Assembly (NCBI GenBank): GCA_019454225.1
Contig: CP075370.1
Coordinates: 3,652,001 to 3,716,000 of the forward strand
Source: Paracoccaceae bacterium
GTDB lineage: Bacteria; Pseudomonadota; Alphaproteobacteria; Rhodobacterales; Rhodobacteraceae
DNA length: 64,000 bases
Direction of reading: 5' to 3'
The translations under genes were made by a program, and so were the position numbers. The notes under the pieces are model-generated. The model had not been told where the DNA came from and did no database searches. It was given only the letters and a program-made list of their open reading frames with translations. Of the stretch, positions 35,172 to 43,662 are shown piece by piece. The stretch's first letter is position 1. Every line of letters starts with the position of its first letter.

Positions 35172-35591
35172 ATGTCATCCACCCCGTCCGTTTCCCGGTC
35201 CGACGCCACGGACATGGTCAGCGCAGAACGCCCCGTCGGACAGGCGCTGATGCGGGGATGGCGCGGCCGTTGTCCCGCCTGCGGCGCGGGCCCGATCCTG
35301 CGCGGATATCTGGCGGTGCGCGACACCTGCCCGTCCTGCGGGCAGGCCCTGCACCATCACCGGGCAGACGACGGCCCGGCCTATCTGACGATCCTGATCG
35401 TCGGGCATGTGATGGCCCCGCTGCTTCTGTACGTCTTCACCGCGTGGCGCCCCGATCCGCTGACGCTGGCTTCGGTGTTCACCGTCGGCACCGTGGCGCT
35501 GTCGCTCTACCTGCTGCCGCGGCTGAAGGGCGCGCTGATCGGCATGCAATGGGCCAGGCGGATGCACGGCTTCGGTGGCCATGACGCGTGA
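35172..35591 (+). CDS. DUF983 protein with paired Cys motifs
   Basis: 139 residues from the ATG at 35172; a second ATG at 35214 is possible. RGRCPACGAGPILRGYL and CPSCGQALHHH form a zinc-ribbon-like four-Cys site, followed by two membrane helices (TILIVGHVMAPLLLYVFT and FTVGTVALSLYLLPRLKG). This is the DUF983 family of alphaproteobacteria, sometimes near cytochrome oxidase genes, with unknown function. It overlaps the NUDIX gene by 11 bases, so both are on one mRNA. Confidence 0.88.
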   Translation: MSSTPSVSRSDATDMVSAERPVGQALMRGWRGRCPACGAGPILRGYLAVRDTCPSCGQALHHHRADDGPAYLTILIVGHVMAPLLLYVFTAWRPDPLTLASVFTVGTVALSLYLLPRLKGALIGMQWARRMHGFGGHDA

Positions 35592-36261
35592 CCACCAGGC
35601 GATCCGTCCCGCCGCCACGGTGATCCTGTGGCGGGCCGGGCCGGATGGCCATCAGGTGCTGATGGGCCAGCGCGGCAGCGGCGCGGCCTTCATGCCGTCG
35701 AAATTCGTGTTTCCCGGCGGCGCCGTCGATGCCGATGATGCCGCCGTGCCGCTGGCCAGCGCGCTGCCCGCCCCCTGCCATGCCCGCTTGCGCCAGGAGG
35801 CGCCGGATGGCCCCTCACCCGAGGCGCTCGCAGCGGCGGCGATCCGCGAACTGCATGAGGAAACCGGTCTCGCGATGGCCGCGCCGGCGCCCGTTTCGGT
35901 GCCGGATACGCCCGGCTGGGCGGTGTTCGGCCGCATGGGCACGGCGCCCGCCGCGTCCCCCCTGCGCTTCGTGTTCCGCGCGATCACGCCGCCCGGGCGC
36001 AGCCGCCGCTTCGACGCCAGGTTCTTTCTTGCACCCGCGGCGGCGGCGACCGGCGATGCCGACCGCTTCGCCGGAGCCTCCGGGGAACTGGCCCACCTGC
36101 GATGGATCGGCCTCGACGCGGCGCGCGCGCTCGACCTGCCCTTCATCACCGAGGTCGTTCTGGCCGAGGTGACGGTGCTGCTACGCGCCGGGGGCCATCC
36201 GGTCGGGGTGCCGTTCTTCGACAACCGCACCGACCGCCCCACCTTCCGGCGCCTGCTCTGA
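35581..36261 (+). CDS. NUDIX hydrolase, NUDT19-like
   Basis: 226 residues from the ATG at 35581. FVFPGGAVDADD starts the NUDIX motif, and AAIRELHEETGL completes it after an insertion of about 40 residues, as in the NUDT7/NUDT19 group. Relatives hydrolyse CoA or nucleoside diphosphate derivatives. It overlaps DUF983 upstream (translational coupling). Its last 81 bases overlap the convergent desaturase gene on the other strand, which is unusually long for tail-to-tail overlap. Both ends contain plausible family sequence, so I keep both. Confidence 0.88.
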   Translation: MTRDHQAIRPAATVILWRAGPDGHQVLMGQRGSGAAFMPSKFVFPGGAVDADDAAVPLASALPAPCHARLRQEAPDGPSPEALAAAAIRELHEETGLAMAAPAPVSVPDTPGWAVFGRMGTAPAASPLRFVFRAITPPGRSRRFDARFFLAPAAAATGDADRFAGASGELAHLRWIGLDAARALDLPFITEVVLAEVTVLLRAGGHPVGVPFFDNRTDRPTFRRLL

Positions 36262-37170
36262 CAGGCCCCGCGCCGTCCAGCCGGGAACCCACAGCGGATG
36301 CGCCACCGGATCCTTGGCATGGAACAGGAAGGACCGGAAGACCTCGGCATAGGACCGGTAGACATAGCCGTCGTTGCGCCGCAGATAGTGCATGCGCTGC
36401 GCGGCATAAAGCGCAGGCAGCCGATACCATGCCACGGCCGGGTGCATGTGGTGCACGACATGCAGGTTGTTGTTCAGGAACAGCAGCGCCAGCGGCCCGC
36501 GATCCTCGATCACCACGGTGCGTGCGCGGGCGGCCTCATGCGCGCGGTGTTCCAGGAAGGTGCGTATCTTCAGCAATCCATGGCCGATCCAGGCGGCCAG
36601 CAGATAGGCCCACCACGGCATCGCCGCGATCCACAGCCAGGCAACCACCGGCAGCAGCCCCGCCAGATGCAGCAGCCAGTCGCGCCGTACTGCCCTGTCG
36701 CCCGCAACGATGGCCCGCAGTTCGGCCCGCAGCCACAGCGCGTTTCCCAGGACCGGCCCGATCACGATTCGCCCCAGCAGGGTGTTGTTCATCCACAGAA
36801 CCGCCCGCACCGGGCCCGGCAGACGCGACCAGACCGCCGGGTCCAGATAGTTGGACTCCGGGTCGTCATAGGGGTCGGTCAGGATCGGGTCGTGATGGTG
36901 GGCCAGGTGGGTGTCGCGGAACCGGCCGTAGGGCACGGTCAGCGACAGCGCGGGCGTCATCAGCACCTCGTTCAGCCGGGCATCGGCAAAGGGATGGCCG
37001 TGCAGCGCCTCGTGCTGCAACGAGGAATACTGCGCAATCGCAAGGCCGGTCAGCAGGATCGCCAGGATCGGTGAGGCCTGCCAGGCCAGGCTGGTGCCCA
37101 CAAGCCAGACCGCCCAGGTGGCAGCCATCATCAGGATTGTTGGCCATTCGACTCGGGCGCGTTCGCGCAA
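36181..37170 (-). CDS. Membrane fatty acid desaturase-like di-iron enzyme
   Basis: 329 residues from a TTG at 37170, which has a well-spaced GGAG. An upstream GTG at 37209 would add 13 residues without a ribosome site. Three His boxes are clear: QHEALHGHP, THLAHHHDP and NNLHVVHHMHP, as in membrane di-iron desaturases and hydroxylases. Four to five membrane helices surround them. It may act on fatty acids or carotenoids. Its 3' end overlaps the NUDIX gene by 81 bases. It is divergent from an XRE regulator; the 106-bp gap has inverted repeats, so that regulator probably controls it. Confidence 0.9.
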   Translation of the reverse strand: MRERARVEWPTILMMAATWAVWLVGTSLAWQASPILAILLTGLAIAQYSSLQHEALHGHPFADARLNEVLMTPALSLTVPYGRFRDTHLAHHHDPILTDPYDDPESNYLDPAVWSRLPGPVRAVLWMNNTLLGRIVIGPVLGNALWLRAELRAIVAGDRAVRRDWLLHLAGLLPVVAWLWIAAMPWWAYLLAAWIGHGLLKIRTFLEHRAHEAARARTVVIEDRGPLALLFLNNNLHVVHHMHPAVAWYRLPALYAAQRMHYLRRNDGYVYRSYAEVFRSFLFHAKDPVAHPLWVPGWTARGLSEQAPEGGAVGAVVEERHPDRMAPGA

Positions 37171-37218
37171 GATGATGACTCCGAAAGGGAATTCAGCATG
37201 ATGTAACACTTGCGCGGC

Positions 37219-37246
37219 TGTTGCGATATCGGGTAGATACGCAACA
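37219..37246. promoter_or_regulatory. Inverted repeat in the desaturase/XRE intergenic region
   Basis: TGTTGCG (37219-37225) and CGCAACA (37240-37246) are perfect inverted arms, extended inward by ATATC and GATA with one extra base. Centred between the divergent desaturase and XRE genes, it is a good candidate operator for the XRE protein. Confidence 0.6.
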
Positions 37247-37261
37247 TATGGTCATCGTTGG

Positions 37262-37273
37262 TGATAAATATCA
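37262..37273. promoter_or_regulatory. Short A+T-rich palindrome before the XRE start
   Basis: TGATA-AA-TATCA lies 3 bases before the ATG of the XRE gene, over the place of its ribosome site. Binding there could block its own translation initiation region; it may be a second operator half or chance. Confidence 0.35.
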
Positions 37274-37276
37274 GCA

Positions 37277-38134
37277 ATGTCGGAAATTCATGACAAGCGC
37301 GACCGCGCAACGCTGTTCCGCGCCCGGCTGGCCGAGGCGATGACGGACCGTGGCTTGTCGCAATCGGCACTGGCCCGCGCCTGCGGCGTCGACCGCTCGA
37401 CCGTCTCGCAGTTGCTTGCGCCGGGCAAGCGCATGCCGAACGCCGACCTGGCCGCCGCCTGCGCGCAGGCCCTGGGCATTTCGGCAGACTGGCTGCTTGG
37501 CCTTTCCGAACGCCCCGAACCCCTGGCCGACATCCTTGCCGCCTCGCTTTCGGTGGCCGAGGCGCCGCGCGCCCTGATCGACGAGACGATCTTTTCCTGG
37601 CACCGCGAGGCGGCGGGCTACAAGATCCGGCATGTTCCCGCGACCCTGCCCGACATGCTCAAGACCCGCGCGATGCTGATGTGGGAATATGAAATGCAGC
37701 TGGGCCGGTCCGCCGAACAGGCCATCGGCGCCTCCGAGGATCGCCAGGCATGGATGCGGCAGGCCCGCAGCGACTATGAGATCGCGCTGCCGCTGCACGA
37801 ACTGGCGGCCTTTGCCTCCGGCACCGGATATTACGACGGGCTTTCGGCCGGGATGCGGCGCGACCAGCTTGACCACCTGATCGACCTGACCCAGACGCTC
37901 TATCCCTCGCTGCGGCTCTACCTTTTCGATGCGCGGCGGGTCTTTTCCGCCCCGGTCACCGTGTTCGGCCCGCTGCTGGCGGTGATCTACCTGGGGCGGT
38001 ATTACTTCGCCTTCCGCGACCGCGCGCGGGTCGACCGGATCGCGGCCCATTTCGACAGCCTGGTGCGCGAGGCGACGATGGGCGCGCGCGAGGTGCCGGG
38101 CCACCTGGCCGCGCTGCGGGCGGGGCTGGGGTGA
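37277..38134 (+). CDS. XRE-family transcriptional regulator with C-terminal sensor domain
   Basis: 285 residues. The helix-turn-helix is at about residues 25-65 (LSQSALARACGVDRSTVSQL, then NADLAAACAQALGISADWLL). The larger C-terminal part is helical with many aromatic residues (GYYDGLSAGMRRDQLDHLID, then YLGRYYFAFRDRARVDRIAA) and may sense a ligand or bind a partner. It is divergent from the desaturase gene and likely controls it and itself, by analogy with regulators of lipid desaturation. The intergenic region is A+T-rich and contains two inverted repeats. Confidence 0.88.
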   Translation: MSEIHDKRDRATLFRARLAEAMTDRGLSQSALARACGVDRSTVSQLLAPGKRMPNADLAAACAQALGISADWLLGLSERPEPLADILAASLSVAEAPRALIDETIFSWHREAAGYKIRHVPATLPDMLKTRAMLMWEYEMQLGRSAEQAIGASEDRQAWMRQARSDYEIALPLHELAAFASGTGYYDGLSAGMRRDQLDHLIDLTQTLYPSLRLYLFDARRVFSAPVTVFGPLLAVIYLGRYYFAFRDRARVDRIAAHFDSLVREATMGAREVPGHLAALRAGLG

Positions 38135-38218
38135 CGGACGGATGTTAACAAGTGATGAAGATCACCACCTCAAACCATTGAAATCATTGACGCCAGGAAG
38201 CGTCCCACGATGGGACGC

Positions 38219-38713
38219 TCAGCGCAGGCGCCGCATCAGCCGCCGGTCATAGCCGTTGAAGTCGAATATCTCCTCAGCGGCCCGCAGCCGGTCCTCGGCC
38301 GGACTGCCGGACCGGTCGAGCACAAAGCCGAATTCGCCCGACGGCGTGCCGACGGCCAGCGTGCGATAGCCCTCGTCGGACCAGACGACCCACCAGGGCG
38401 CCATCCCGGCAACGGTCAGCCTGCCCGGCCCGGCGGGCCGCAGGGCTCCCCCCACCGGGACGACCCGTCCGTTCAGGCAAAGCTGCCCCGCCACCCGCCC
38501 GTCCGCCCCGATGCGCAGGACGCCCGCGCATTCCGCTGCCCCGGGCGCCGCGAAGGCCGCGACCTGCCGCCACGCGCCCGGCAGGCGCGCGGGGTCGAAG
38601 GCCGCCACCGAATAGATCGGCGCGGCAGGCGCCCGGAAGGGCGCAACCGATGGCGCCGGCGCCGCGCAGGCGGCAAGGCCCAGCAGCAGGATCAGCCCCG
38701 CTAGTCGAGACAT
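38219..38713 (-). CDS. Lipocalin-like outer-membrane lipoprotein
   Basis: 164 residues. A lipoprotein signal with lipobox LAAC (cysteine at residue 16) is followed by a lipocalin-like barrel: DPARLPGAWRQVAAF is the G-x-W motif, and WVVWSDEGYRTLAVGTPSGE with FDFNGYDRRL matches the Blc-type C-terminal motif. Blc proteins bind lysophospholipids or fatty acids in the envelope. The start at 38713 overlaps the preceding Cys-rich lipoprotein gene by 13 bases, so they are co-translated. A nearby desaturase is suggestive of lipid stress, but not proven to be linked. Confidence 0.85.
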   Translation of the reverse strand: MSRLAGLILLLGLAACAAPAPSVAPFRAPAAPIYSVAAFDPARLPGAWRQVAAFAAPGAAECAGVLRIGADGRVAGQLCLNGRVVPVGGALRPAGPGRLTVAGMAPWWVVWSDEGYRTLAVGTPSGEFGFVLDRSGSPAEDRLRAAEEIFDFNGYDRRLMRRLR

Positions 38714-39174
38714 TGCGTCATCCGCCGCCCCATGTCGTCCAGCACCTCGTTGCAGCCGAACAGCGGCCGCACCGGCGCGCAGGTTCCGGAACGCGCCAGG
38801 CATTCCCCCTCGCAGTCGCCCTTGCGGCGGCAGGATCGCAGCCCGTCGCGCGTCGGCAGCTGGCACGCGGCAAGCCCGGCCTTCCCGAGCGACAGATAGG
38901 TGCCGCCCTGCCGCGTGCACGCCGCCGCCTGGGGCGACGGACGAACCGGCGGGGGCACTGCCTCGGGCGCAGGCGGCGCGGCCTCGGGCCCGGGTGCGGA
39001 CGGCGCGGCGGTCTCGGGCGCCGCAGGCGGCCCGGCAGCCGCCGATGCCTCGGCCGCCGGGGCATCCAGCGTCGTCACCTCGATCGCGGCGGCATCGGGC
39101 GGCACGGGGCGCGGCTCTGCCCCCGGCAGGGTGCAGGCCGCCAGCATCAACCCGGCAAGAACCAGCCCGCGCAC
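38701..39174 (-). CDS. Cys-rich lipoprotein with Ala/Pro linker
   Basis: 157 residues with a GTG start. Signal peptide with lipobox LAAC, an Ala/Pro/Glu-rich linker (about residues 20-85), then a compact C-terminal domain with nine cysteines (AACTRQGG, CRRKGDCEGECLARSGTC, FGCNEVLDDMG), probably disulfide-bonded in the periplasm. No family is recognised with certainty. It lies 12 bp after the aldo/keto reductase gene and overlaps the lipocalin gene. The stacked lipoproteins suggest a joint envelope function. Confidence 0.78.
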   Translation of the reverse strand: MRGLVLAGLMLAACTLPGAEPRPVPPDAAAIEVTTLDAPAAEASAAAGPPAAPETAAPSAPGPEAAPPAPEAVPPPVRPSPQAAACTRQGGTYLSLGKAGLAACQLPTRDGLRSCRRKGDCEGECLARSGTCAPVRPLFGCNEVLDDMGRRMTQCLD

Positions 39175-39186
39175 ACCGGCACCCCG

Positions 39187-40227
39187 TCAGTACGGCATCG
39201 GATGATCGCGCCGCGCGAGGGCGATCTCGGCCATCACCTCGGGCGTCAGTTCCAGATCGACAGCCCCGATGTTGGTGGCCAGGTGATCAAGCGTCGTGGC
39301 CCCGAGGATCGGGATGCAGGGGAAGGGCCGCGTGCGGACAAAGGCGATGGCCATCGCACAGGGATCGATTCCATGGCGCGCGGCGATACCCAGGTAGGCC
39401 GCGACCGCAGGAAAGACCTGTGGCGTGATCCGCCCGCCAAGGTCGGGCGTGATCGACCGCCGTGTCCCCTCGGGCGTCACGTCGCCCGCATACTTCCCCG
39501 ACAGAAGCCCCGCCGCCAGCGGCGAGAATGCCATCAGGGGCATGTTCTCCATGGCCGAGAACTCGGCCCAGTCGCTGTCGAACTGACGGCAGAGCAGCGA
39601 GTATTCGTTCTGCACGGTCATCATCCGCGGTCCGCCCGTGACCTCGGCGCGCGCGATCCACTGGCTGGCGCCCCAGACGGTTTCGTTCGACACGCCGATT
39701 GCCCGCAGCTTTCCCTCGGCGATCAGGTCCGCAGCCACACCCAGCACATCATCCATGTGCGCGATCGCCGAGGCGCGATCCGAGGGTGGCACATAGCCCC
39801 AGATGCGCCGGAAGTGATAGCTGCCCCGGTTCGGCCAGTGCAGCTGGTAGAGGTCGATGTAATCGGTCTGAAGCCGCGCGAGCGAGGCGTCGACCGAGGC
39901 GCGGACCTGCGCGCCGGTGATCGGGGCGCCGTCGCGCACCGCCGCCTGCCCCGCACCGGAGATCTTGGTCGCCAGTTGCACATGTTCGCGGCCGCCTTCG
40001 CGGGCGAACCATGTGCCGATGATGCGTTCGGTCTCGCCCACGGTCTCGGCGCGCACAGGGTTGGTGGGATACATCTCGGCGGTGTCCCAGAAGGTCACGC
40101 CCCGCTCGAGCGCCAGCGCGATTTGGTCATGCGCTGCCCGCGTCGTGGTCTGGCTGCCCCAGGTCATCGTGCCCAGGCAAACCTCGGATACCTCGATCCC
40201 GCTGTGTCCAAGGGGAATCCGGCGCAT
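39187..40227 (-). CDS. Aldo/keto reductase, Tas-like
   Basis: 346 residues. NADP(H)-dependent oxidoreductase with TIM-barrel fold. Catalytic tetrad positions are visible: Asp and Tyr in FWDTAEMYPTN, Lys in QLATKISG, and His in YQLHWPNRGS. The C-terminal SIGVSN-like GVSNETVWGASQWI and FSPLAAGLLSGKY fit the Tas/YghZ group. The start at 40227 has AGGAGAG. It leads a small operon with two lipoproteins. The substrate is unknown; relatives reduce aldehydes such as methylglyoxal. Confidence 0.92.
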   Translation of the reverse strand: MRRIPLGHSGIEVSEVCLGTMTWGSQTTTRAAHDQIALALERGVTFWDTAEMYPTNPVRAETVGETERIIGTWFAREGGREHVQLATKISGAGQAAVRDGAPITGAQVRASVDASLARLQTDYIDLYQLHWPNRGSYHFRRIWGYVPPSDRASAIAHMDDVLGVAADLIAEGKLRAIGVSNETVWGASQWIARAEVTGGPRMMTVQNEYSLLCRQFDSDWAEFSAMENMPLMAFSPLAAGLLSGKYAGDVTPEGTRRSITPDLGGRITPQVFPAVAAYLGIAARHGIDPCAMAIAFVRTRPFPCIPILGATTLDHLATNIGAVDLELTPEVMAEIALARRDHPMPY

Positions 40228-40402
40228 GGTGCTCTCCTGTCCTGTGTCGTCGGATGGCCGGACCCTAACCGTCGTCACGGCGGGGGCAAGCAAAAAGGGC
40301 GTGGGCGGCCGGTCGGCGCCCGCCGTCCGCACCCCGAAGAAACGCCCGACGGCGGACTTCGGGCGCAACGCCACTGGACCCCATCCGAAAAACACGGTCA
40401 GG

Positions 40403-41647
40403 ATGGCACTTGCCATGCGCCTGATGATTTCCTTTGCCGCCCTCTTCCTGTCCGTCGTCCTGCTGCAACTTGGCTCGGGCGGGGTGGCGGTGCTCGACGC
40501 GATATCGGGTGTCACGCTCGGCTTCTCGACGGGGCAGATCGGGCTTCTGGGTTCCGCGCATTTCTTCGGCTTCTTCATCGGATGCTGGTGGGCGCCGCGG
40601 CTGATGGGCCAGGTCGGGCATTCGCGCGCCTTCGCGGCCTTCACGGCCGCGGGCACCATCGGCATCCTTGCGCACATGCTCGTGGTCGACGCCTATGCCT
40701 GGAGCATCATGCGCATGGCCTCGGGGCTGTGCGTCGCGGGGTGCTACACGATCATCGAGGCGTGGATGCAGGCCAAGGTGACGAACGCGACGCGGGGCCG
40801 CGCGATGGGCGTCTACCGCGTGGTCGACATCATGGGAAACCTGGGCGCCCAGCTGATGATCGGGGTCCTGGAACCGGCGTCCTACGTGTCCTACAACCTG
40901 CTGGCCCTGCTGTGCTGCGCGGCAATCTTCCCGCTCACGCTGACCCGGGCCGAGGCGCCGGAAACCGGCGCCGCGCCGCGCCTGCGTCCGCGCCTGGCAT
41001 GGGACCGGTCCCCCCTCGCCGCGGCCGGGGTGGTGGTTTCGGGCATCACCGGCGCCTCGTTCCGGATGGTCGGCCCTGTCTATGGCATCGAGGTCGGGCT
41101 GCGCGCCGACCAGATCGCGCTGTTCCTTGCGGCCTATGTGCTGGGGGGCGCATTTGCGCAGGTGCCGGTGGGCTGGCTTGCCGACCGCTATGACCGACGA
41201 TCGGTGCTGATCGGCCTTTCGGTCGCGGCGATCGCAGCCTGCACCGCCACCGTGCTGCTGTCCGGGTCGGGTACTGTCGCCGTCTTCGTCACCGCCGCAG
41301 CCTTCGGATTTGCCACGATGCCGGTCTATTCCGTCTCGACCGCGCATGCGCACGACTTTGCGGCAAGCCACGAACGCGTCGAATTGTCGGCGGCGCACAT
41401 GTTTCTTTATGCGGTCGGCGCGATTGCCGCGCCATGGCTGGCCTCGCTGGTGATCGAGGGCTTCGGTCCCTCGGCCATGTTCCTGATGATCGCCGCGTCG
41501 CATGTCGCGCTCATCATCTTCGGGATCGCGCGGATGCGGTCGCGCCCTGCCGCGGGCCGGGAACGCACGGCCTATACCTACGAGCCGCGCACCTCGTTCC
41601 TGATCGGACGGCTGCTGCGCCGGGCGCGCGAGCGCGACCGCGACTGA
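40403..41647 (+). CDS. MFS transporter, YcaD-like
   Basis: 414 residues, twelve hydrophobic segments. The ATG at 40403 or 40415 is the start; an AGGA lies 11 bases before the second. Helices such as FGFFIGCWWAPRLMGQVGHS and the conserved loop GWLADRYDRRSVLIGLSVA match the major facilitator superfamily, closest in style to YcaD. The C-terminus is basic (LLRRARERDRD). The substrate is unknown. It is divergent from the aldo/keto reductase and lies 131 bp before metG, whose start has its own ribosome site. Confidence 0.88.
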   Translation: MALAMRLMISFAALFLSVVLLQLGSGGVAVLDAISGVTLGFSTGQIGLLGSAHFFGFFIGCWWAPRLMGQVGHSRAFAAFTAAGTIGILAHMLVVDAYAWSIMRMASGLCVAGCYTIIEAWMQAKVTNATRGRAMGVYRVVDIMGNLGAQLMIGVLEPASYVSYNLLALLCCAAIFPLTLTRAEAPETGAAPRLRPRLAWDRSPLAAAGVVVSGITGASFRMVGPVYGIEVGLRADQIALFLAAYVLGGAFAQVPVGWLADRYDRRSVLIGLSVAAIAACTATVLLSGSGTVAVFVTAAAFGFATMPVYSVSTAHAHDFAASHERVELSAAHMFLYAVGAIAAPWLASLVIEGFGPSAMFLMIAASHVALIIFGIARMRSRPAAGRERTAYTYEPRTSFLIGRLLRRARERDRD

Positions 41648-41778
41648 CCGGCCGCGGTCAGGCAGCGACAACGCGTTGAATTCCGCCGGGGAGCGCCGCG
41701 CCCGACACGCGGCAACCGATGCTGGCACCTGCCTTGCGCATAGGCTAGACGATGCGCGTCGAAGGCAGGGATAGACGC

Positions 41779-43497
41779 ATGGCCCGCATACTGATCACCT
41801 CCGCCATTCCCTACATCAATGGGATCAAGCATCTCGGGAACCTGGTCGGATCGCAGCTGCCCGCCGATCTGTACGCGCGCTACATGCGTGCGCGCGGCCA
41901 TGAGGTGATGTTCATCTGCGCGACCGACGAACACGGCACGCCGGCCGAACTGGCCGCTGCCAAGGCGGGCAAGCCCGTGGCGGACTACTGCACCGAGATG
42001 CATGCCGTGCAGGCGGACCTTGCGGCGGGGTTCCGGCTGTCCTTCGACCATTTCGGGCGTTCGTCGTCGGCCCGCAATCACCGCCTGACCCAGCACTTTG
42101 CCGGTCGGCTTGCGGATGCCGGGCTGATCGCCGAGGTGTCCGAGAAGCAGATGTTCTCGAACGCCGACAACCGGTTCCTGCCGGACCGCTACATCGAGGG
42201 CACCTGCCCCAACTGCGGCTACGACCGCGCCCGCGGCGACCAGTGCGAGAACTGCACGAAGCAGCTCGATCCGACGGACCTGATCAACCCCCGCTCGGCC
42301 ATCTCGGGTTCGACCGATCTGGAGGTGCGCGAGACCAAGCACCTTTACCTTCGGCAGCGCGCCCTGCGTGACCGGCTGCGCGAATGGATCACCACGCGGA
42401 CAGACTGGCCGGTGCTGACCACCTCGATCGCCCTGAAATGGCTGGACGACGGCGAGGGGCTGCAGGACCGCGGGATCACCCGGGACCTGTTCTGGGGTGT
42501 GCCGGTCAAGCGGGGCGACAGCGACTGGCCGGGGATGGAGGGCAAGGTCTTCTATGTCTGGTTCGACGCGCCGATCGAGTACATCGCGGGCACCGCCGAA
42601 TGGGCCGATGCCCATGGCCTGCCCGAGGCCGCGTGGCGCCGCTGGTGGCGGCTGGACGAAGGAGCCGGCGACGTGCGCTACGTGCAGTTCATGGGCAAGG
42701 ACAACGTGCCCTTCCACACCCTGTCCTTCCCCGTCACCATCATGGGCTCGGGTGAGCCGTGGAAGCTGGTCGACTACATCAAATCCTTCAACTACCTGAA
42801 TTATGACGGCGGCCAGTTCAGCACCTCGCAGGGCCGCGGGGTGTTCATGGATCAGGCGCTGTCGATCCTGCCGGCGGACTATTGGCGGTGGTGGCTGCTG
42901 TCGCATGCTCCGGAATCCGCCGACAGCGAATTCACCTGGGAGAACTTCCAGGCGGGCGTGAACAAGGATCTGGCCGATGTGCTGGGCAATCTGGTGAGCC
43001 GCGTCACCAAGTTCGCTCGCTCGAAGTTCGGTGAGGCCCTGCCGGACGGCGGGGCATGGGGCGAGCGGGAAGACGCCCTGGTCCGGGAGCTGGCGGAACG
43101 GCTGGCAGCCTATGAGGCCGCCATGGAGGCCATCGAGGTGCGCCGCGCGGCGCAGGAATTGCGGGCGATCTGGGTTGCCGGCAACGAATACCTGCAATCC
43201 GCGGCACCGTGGTCCGTCGTCAAGACCGACCCGGCGCAGGCCGCCGCCCAGGTGCGGCTGGCATTGAACCTGATCCGGCTTTATGCCGTGCTGTCGCGCC
43301 CCTTCATCCCCGACGCTGCGGCGGCGATGATGGCCGCGATGCAGTGTGACGACTGGACGTGGCCCGCCGACATGGCGGCCGCCCTGTCGCTGCTTCCGGT
43401 CGGCCACGCCTTTGCGGTGCCGGAAAACCTGTTCCGCAAGATCACCGACGAGGAGCGTCAGGACTGGCAGACGCGATTCGCGGGCCGCAGGACGTAA
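41779..43497 (+). CDS. metG: Methionyl-tRNA synthetase
   Basis: 572 residues. Charges tRNA(Met). The start at 41779 gives [20 protein letters not shown], with the HIGH-type motif HLGN. The zinc knuckle is CPNC-x-CENC (residues about 140-160), as in the archaeal-type/MetRS1 group. The class I KMSKS-like loop is [10 protein letters not shown]. The C-terminal anticodon-binding helical bundle is present ([16 protein letters not shown]), but there is no extra dimerisation domain. AGGGA precedes the start. A strong terminator follows at 43535-43566. Confidence 0.97.
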   Translation: MARILITSAIPYINGIKHLGNLVGSQLPADLYARYMRARGHEVMFICATDEHGTPAELAAAKAGKPVADYCTEMHAVQADLAAGFRLSFDHFGRSSSARNHRLTQHFAGRLADAGLIAEVSEKQMFSNADNRFLPDRYIEGTCPNCGYDRARGDQCENCTKQLDPTDLINPRSAISGSTDLEVRETKHLYLRQRALRDRLREWITTRTDWPVLTTSIALKWLDDGEGLQDRGITRDLFWGVPVKRGDSDWPGMEGKVFYVWFDAPIEYIAGTAEWADAHGLPEAAWRRWWRLDEGAGDVRYVQFMGKDNVPFHTLSFPVTIMGSGEPWKLVDYIKSFNYLNYDGGQFSTSQGRGVFMDQALSILPADYWRWWLLSHAPESADSEFTWENFQAGVNKDLADVLGNLVSRVTKFARSKFGEALPDGGAWGEREDALVRELAERLAAYEAAMEAIEVRRAAQELRAIWVAGNEYLQSAAPWSVVKTDPAQAAAQVRLALNLIRLYAVLSRPFIPDAAAAMMAAMQCDDWTWPADMAAALSLLPVGHAFAVPENLFRKITDEERQDWQTRFAGRRT

Positions 43498-43534
43498 GAC
43501 CGGCGCACCTTCCCACGCCCCCTGACCGGTTCCG

Positions 43535-43566
43535 ATGCGGCGTCGCGCTGGCGCCGCATTTTTCTT
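43535..43566 (+). terminator. Rho-independent terminator of metG
   Basis: ATGCGGCG (43535-43542) pairs perfectly with CGCCGCAT (43552-43559), followed by TTTTTCTTT. It lies 38 bases after the metG stop, the clearest terminator in the window, and isolates metG from the carbohydrate operon. Confidence 0.9.
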
Positions 43567-43579
43567 TCGTTTTGGGGTC

Positions 43580-43599
43580 TTGCGCAAACGATTGCGCAA
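43580..43599. promoter_or_regulatory. LacI-type operator
   Basis: TTGCGCAAACGATTGCGCAA is a 20-bp near-perfect palindrome with a central CG step flanked by AA and TT-like bases, the usual LacI-family operator layout. It covers the -35 box of the promoter before the LacI-family gene, so autorepression of the whole operon is likely. Confidence 0.85.
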
Positions 43600-43620
43600 C
43601 CGGGCCGTCTGCGCTATTCT
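43592..43620 (+). promoter_or_regulatory. Promoter of the carbohydrate operon
   Basis: -35 TTGCGC (43592-43597), 17-base spacer, -10 TATTCT (43615-43620). It is embedded in the operator and lies about 40 bases before the GTG of the LacI-family gene. Confidence 0.6.
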
Positions 43621-43662
43621 TGTGGAACACGACGGGCGGCCGCAGACACCTTGGGAGGGGAC

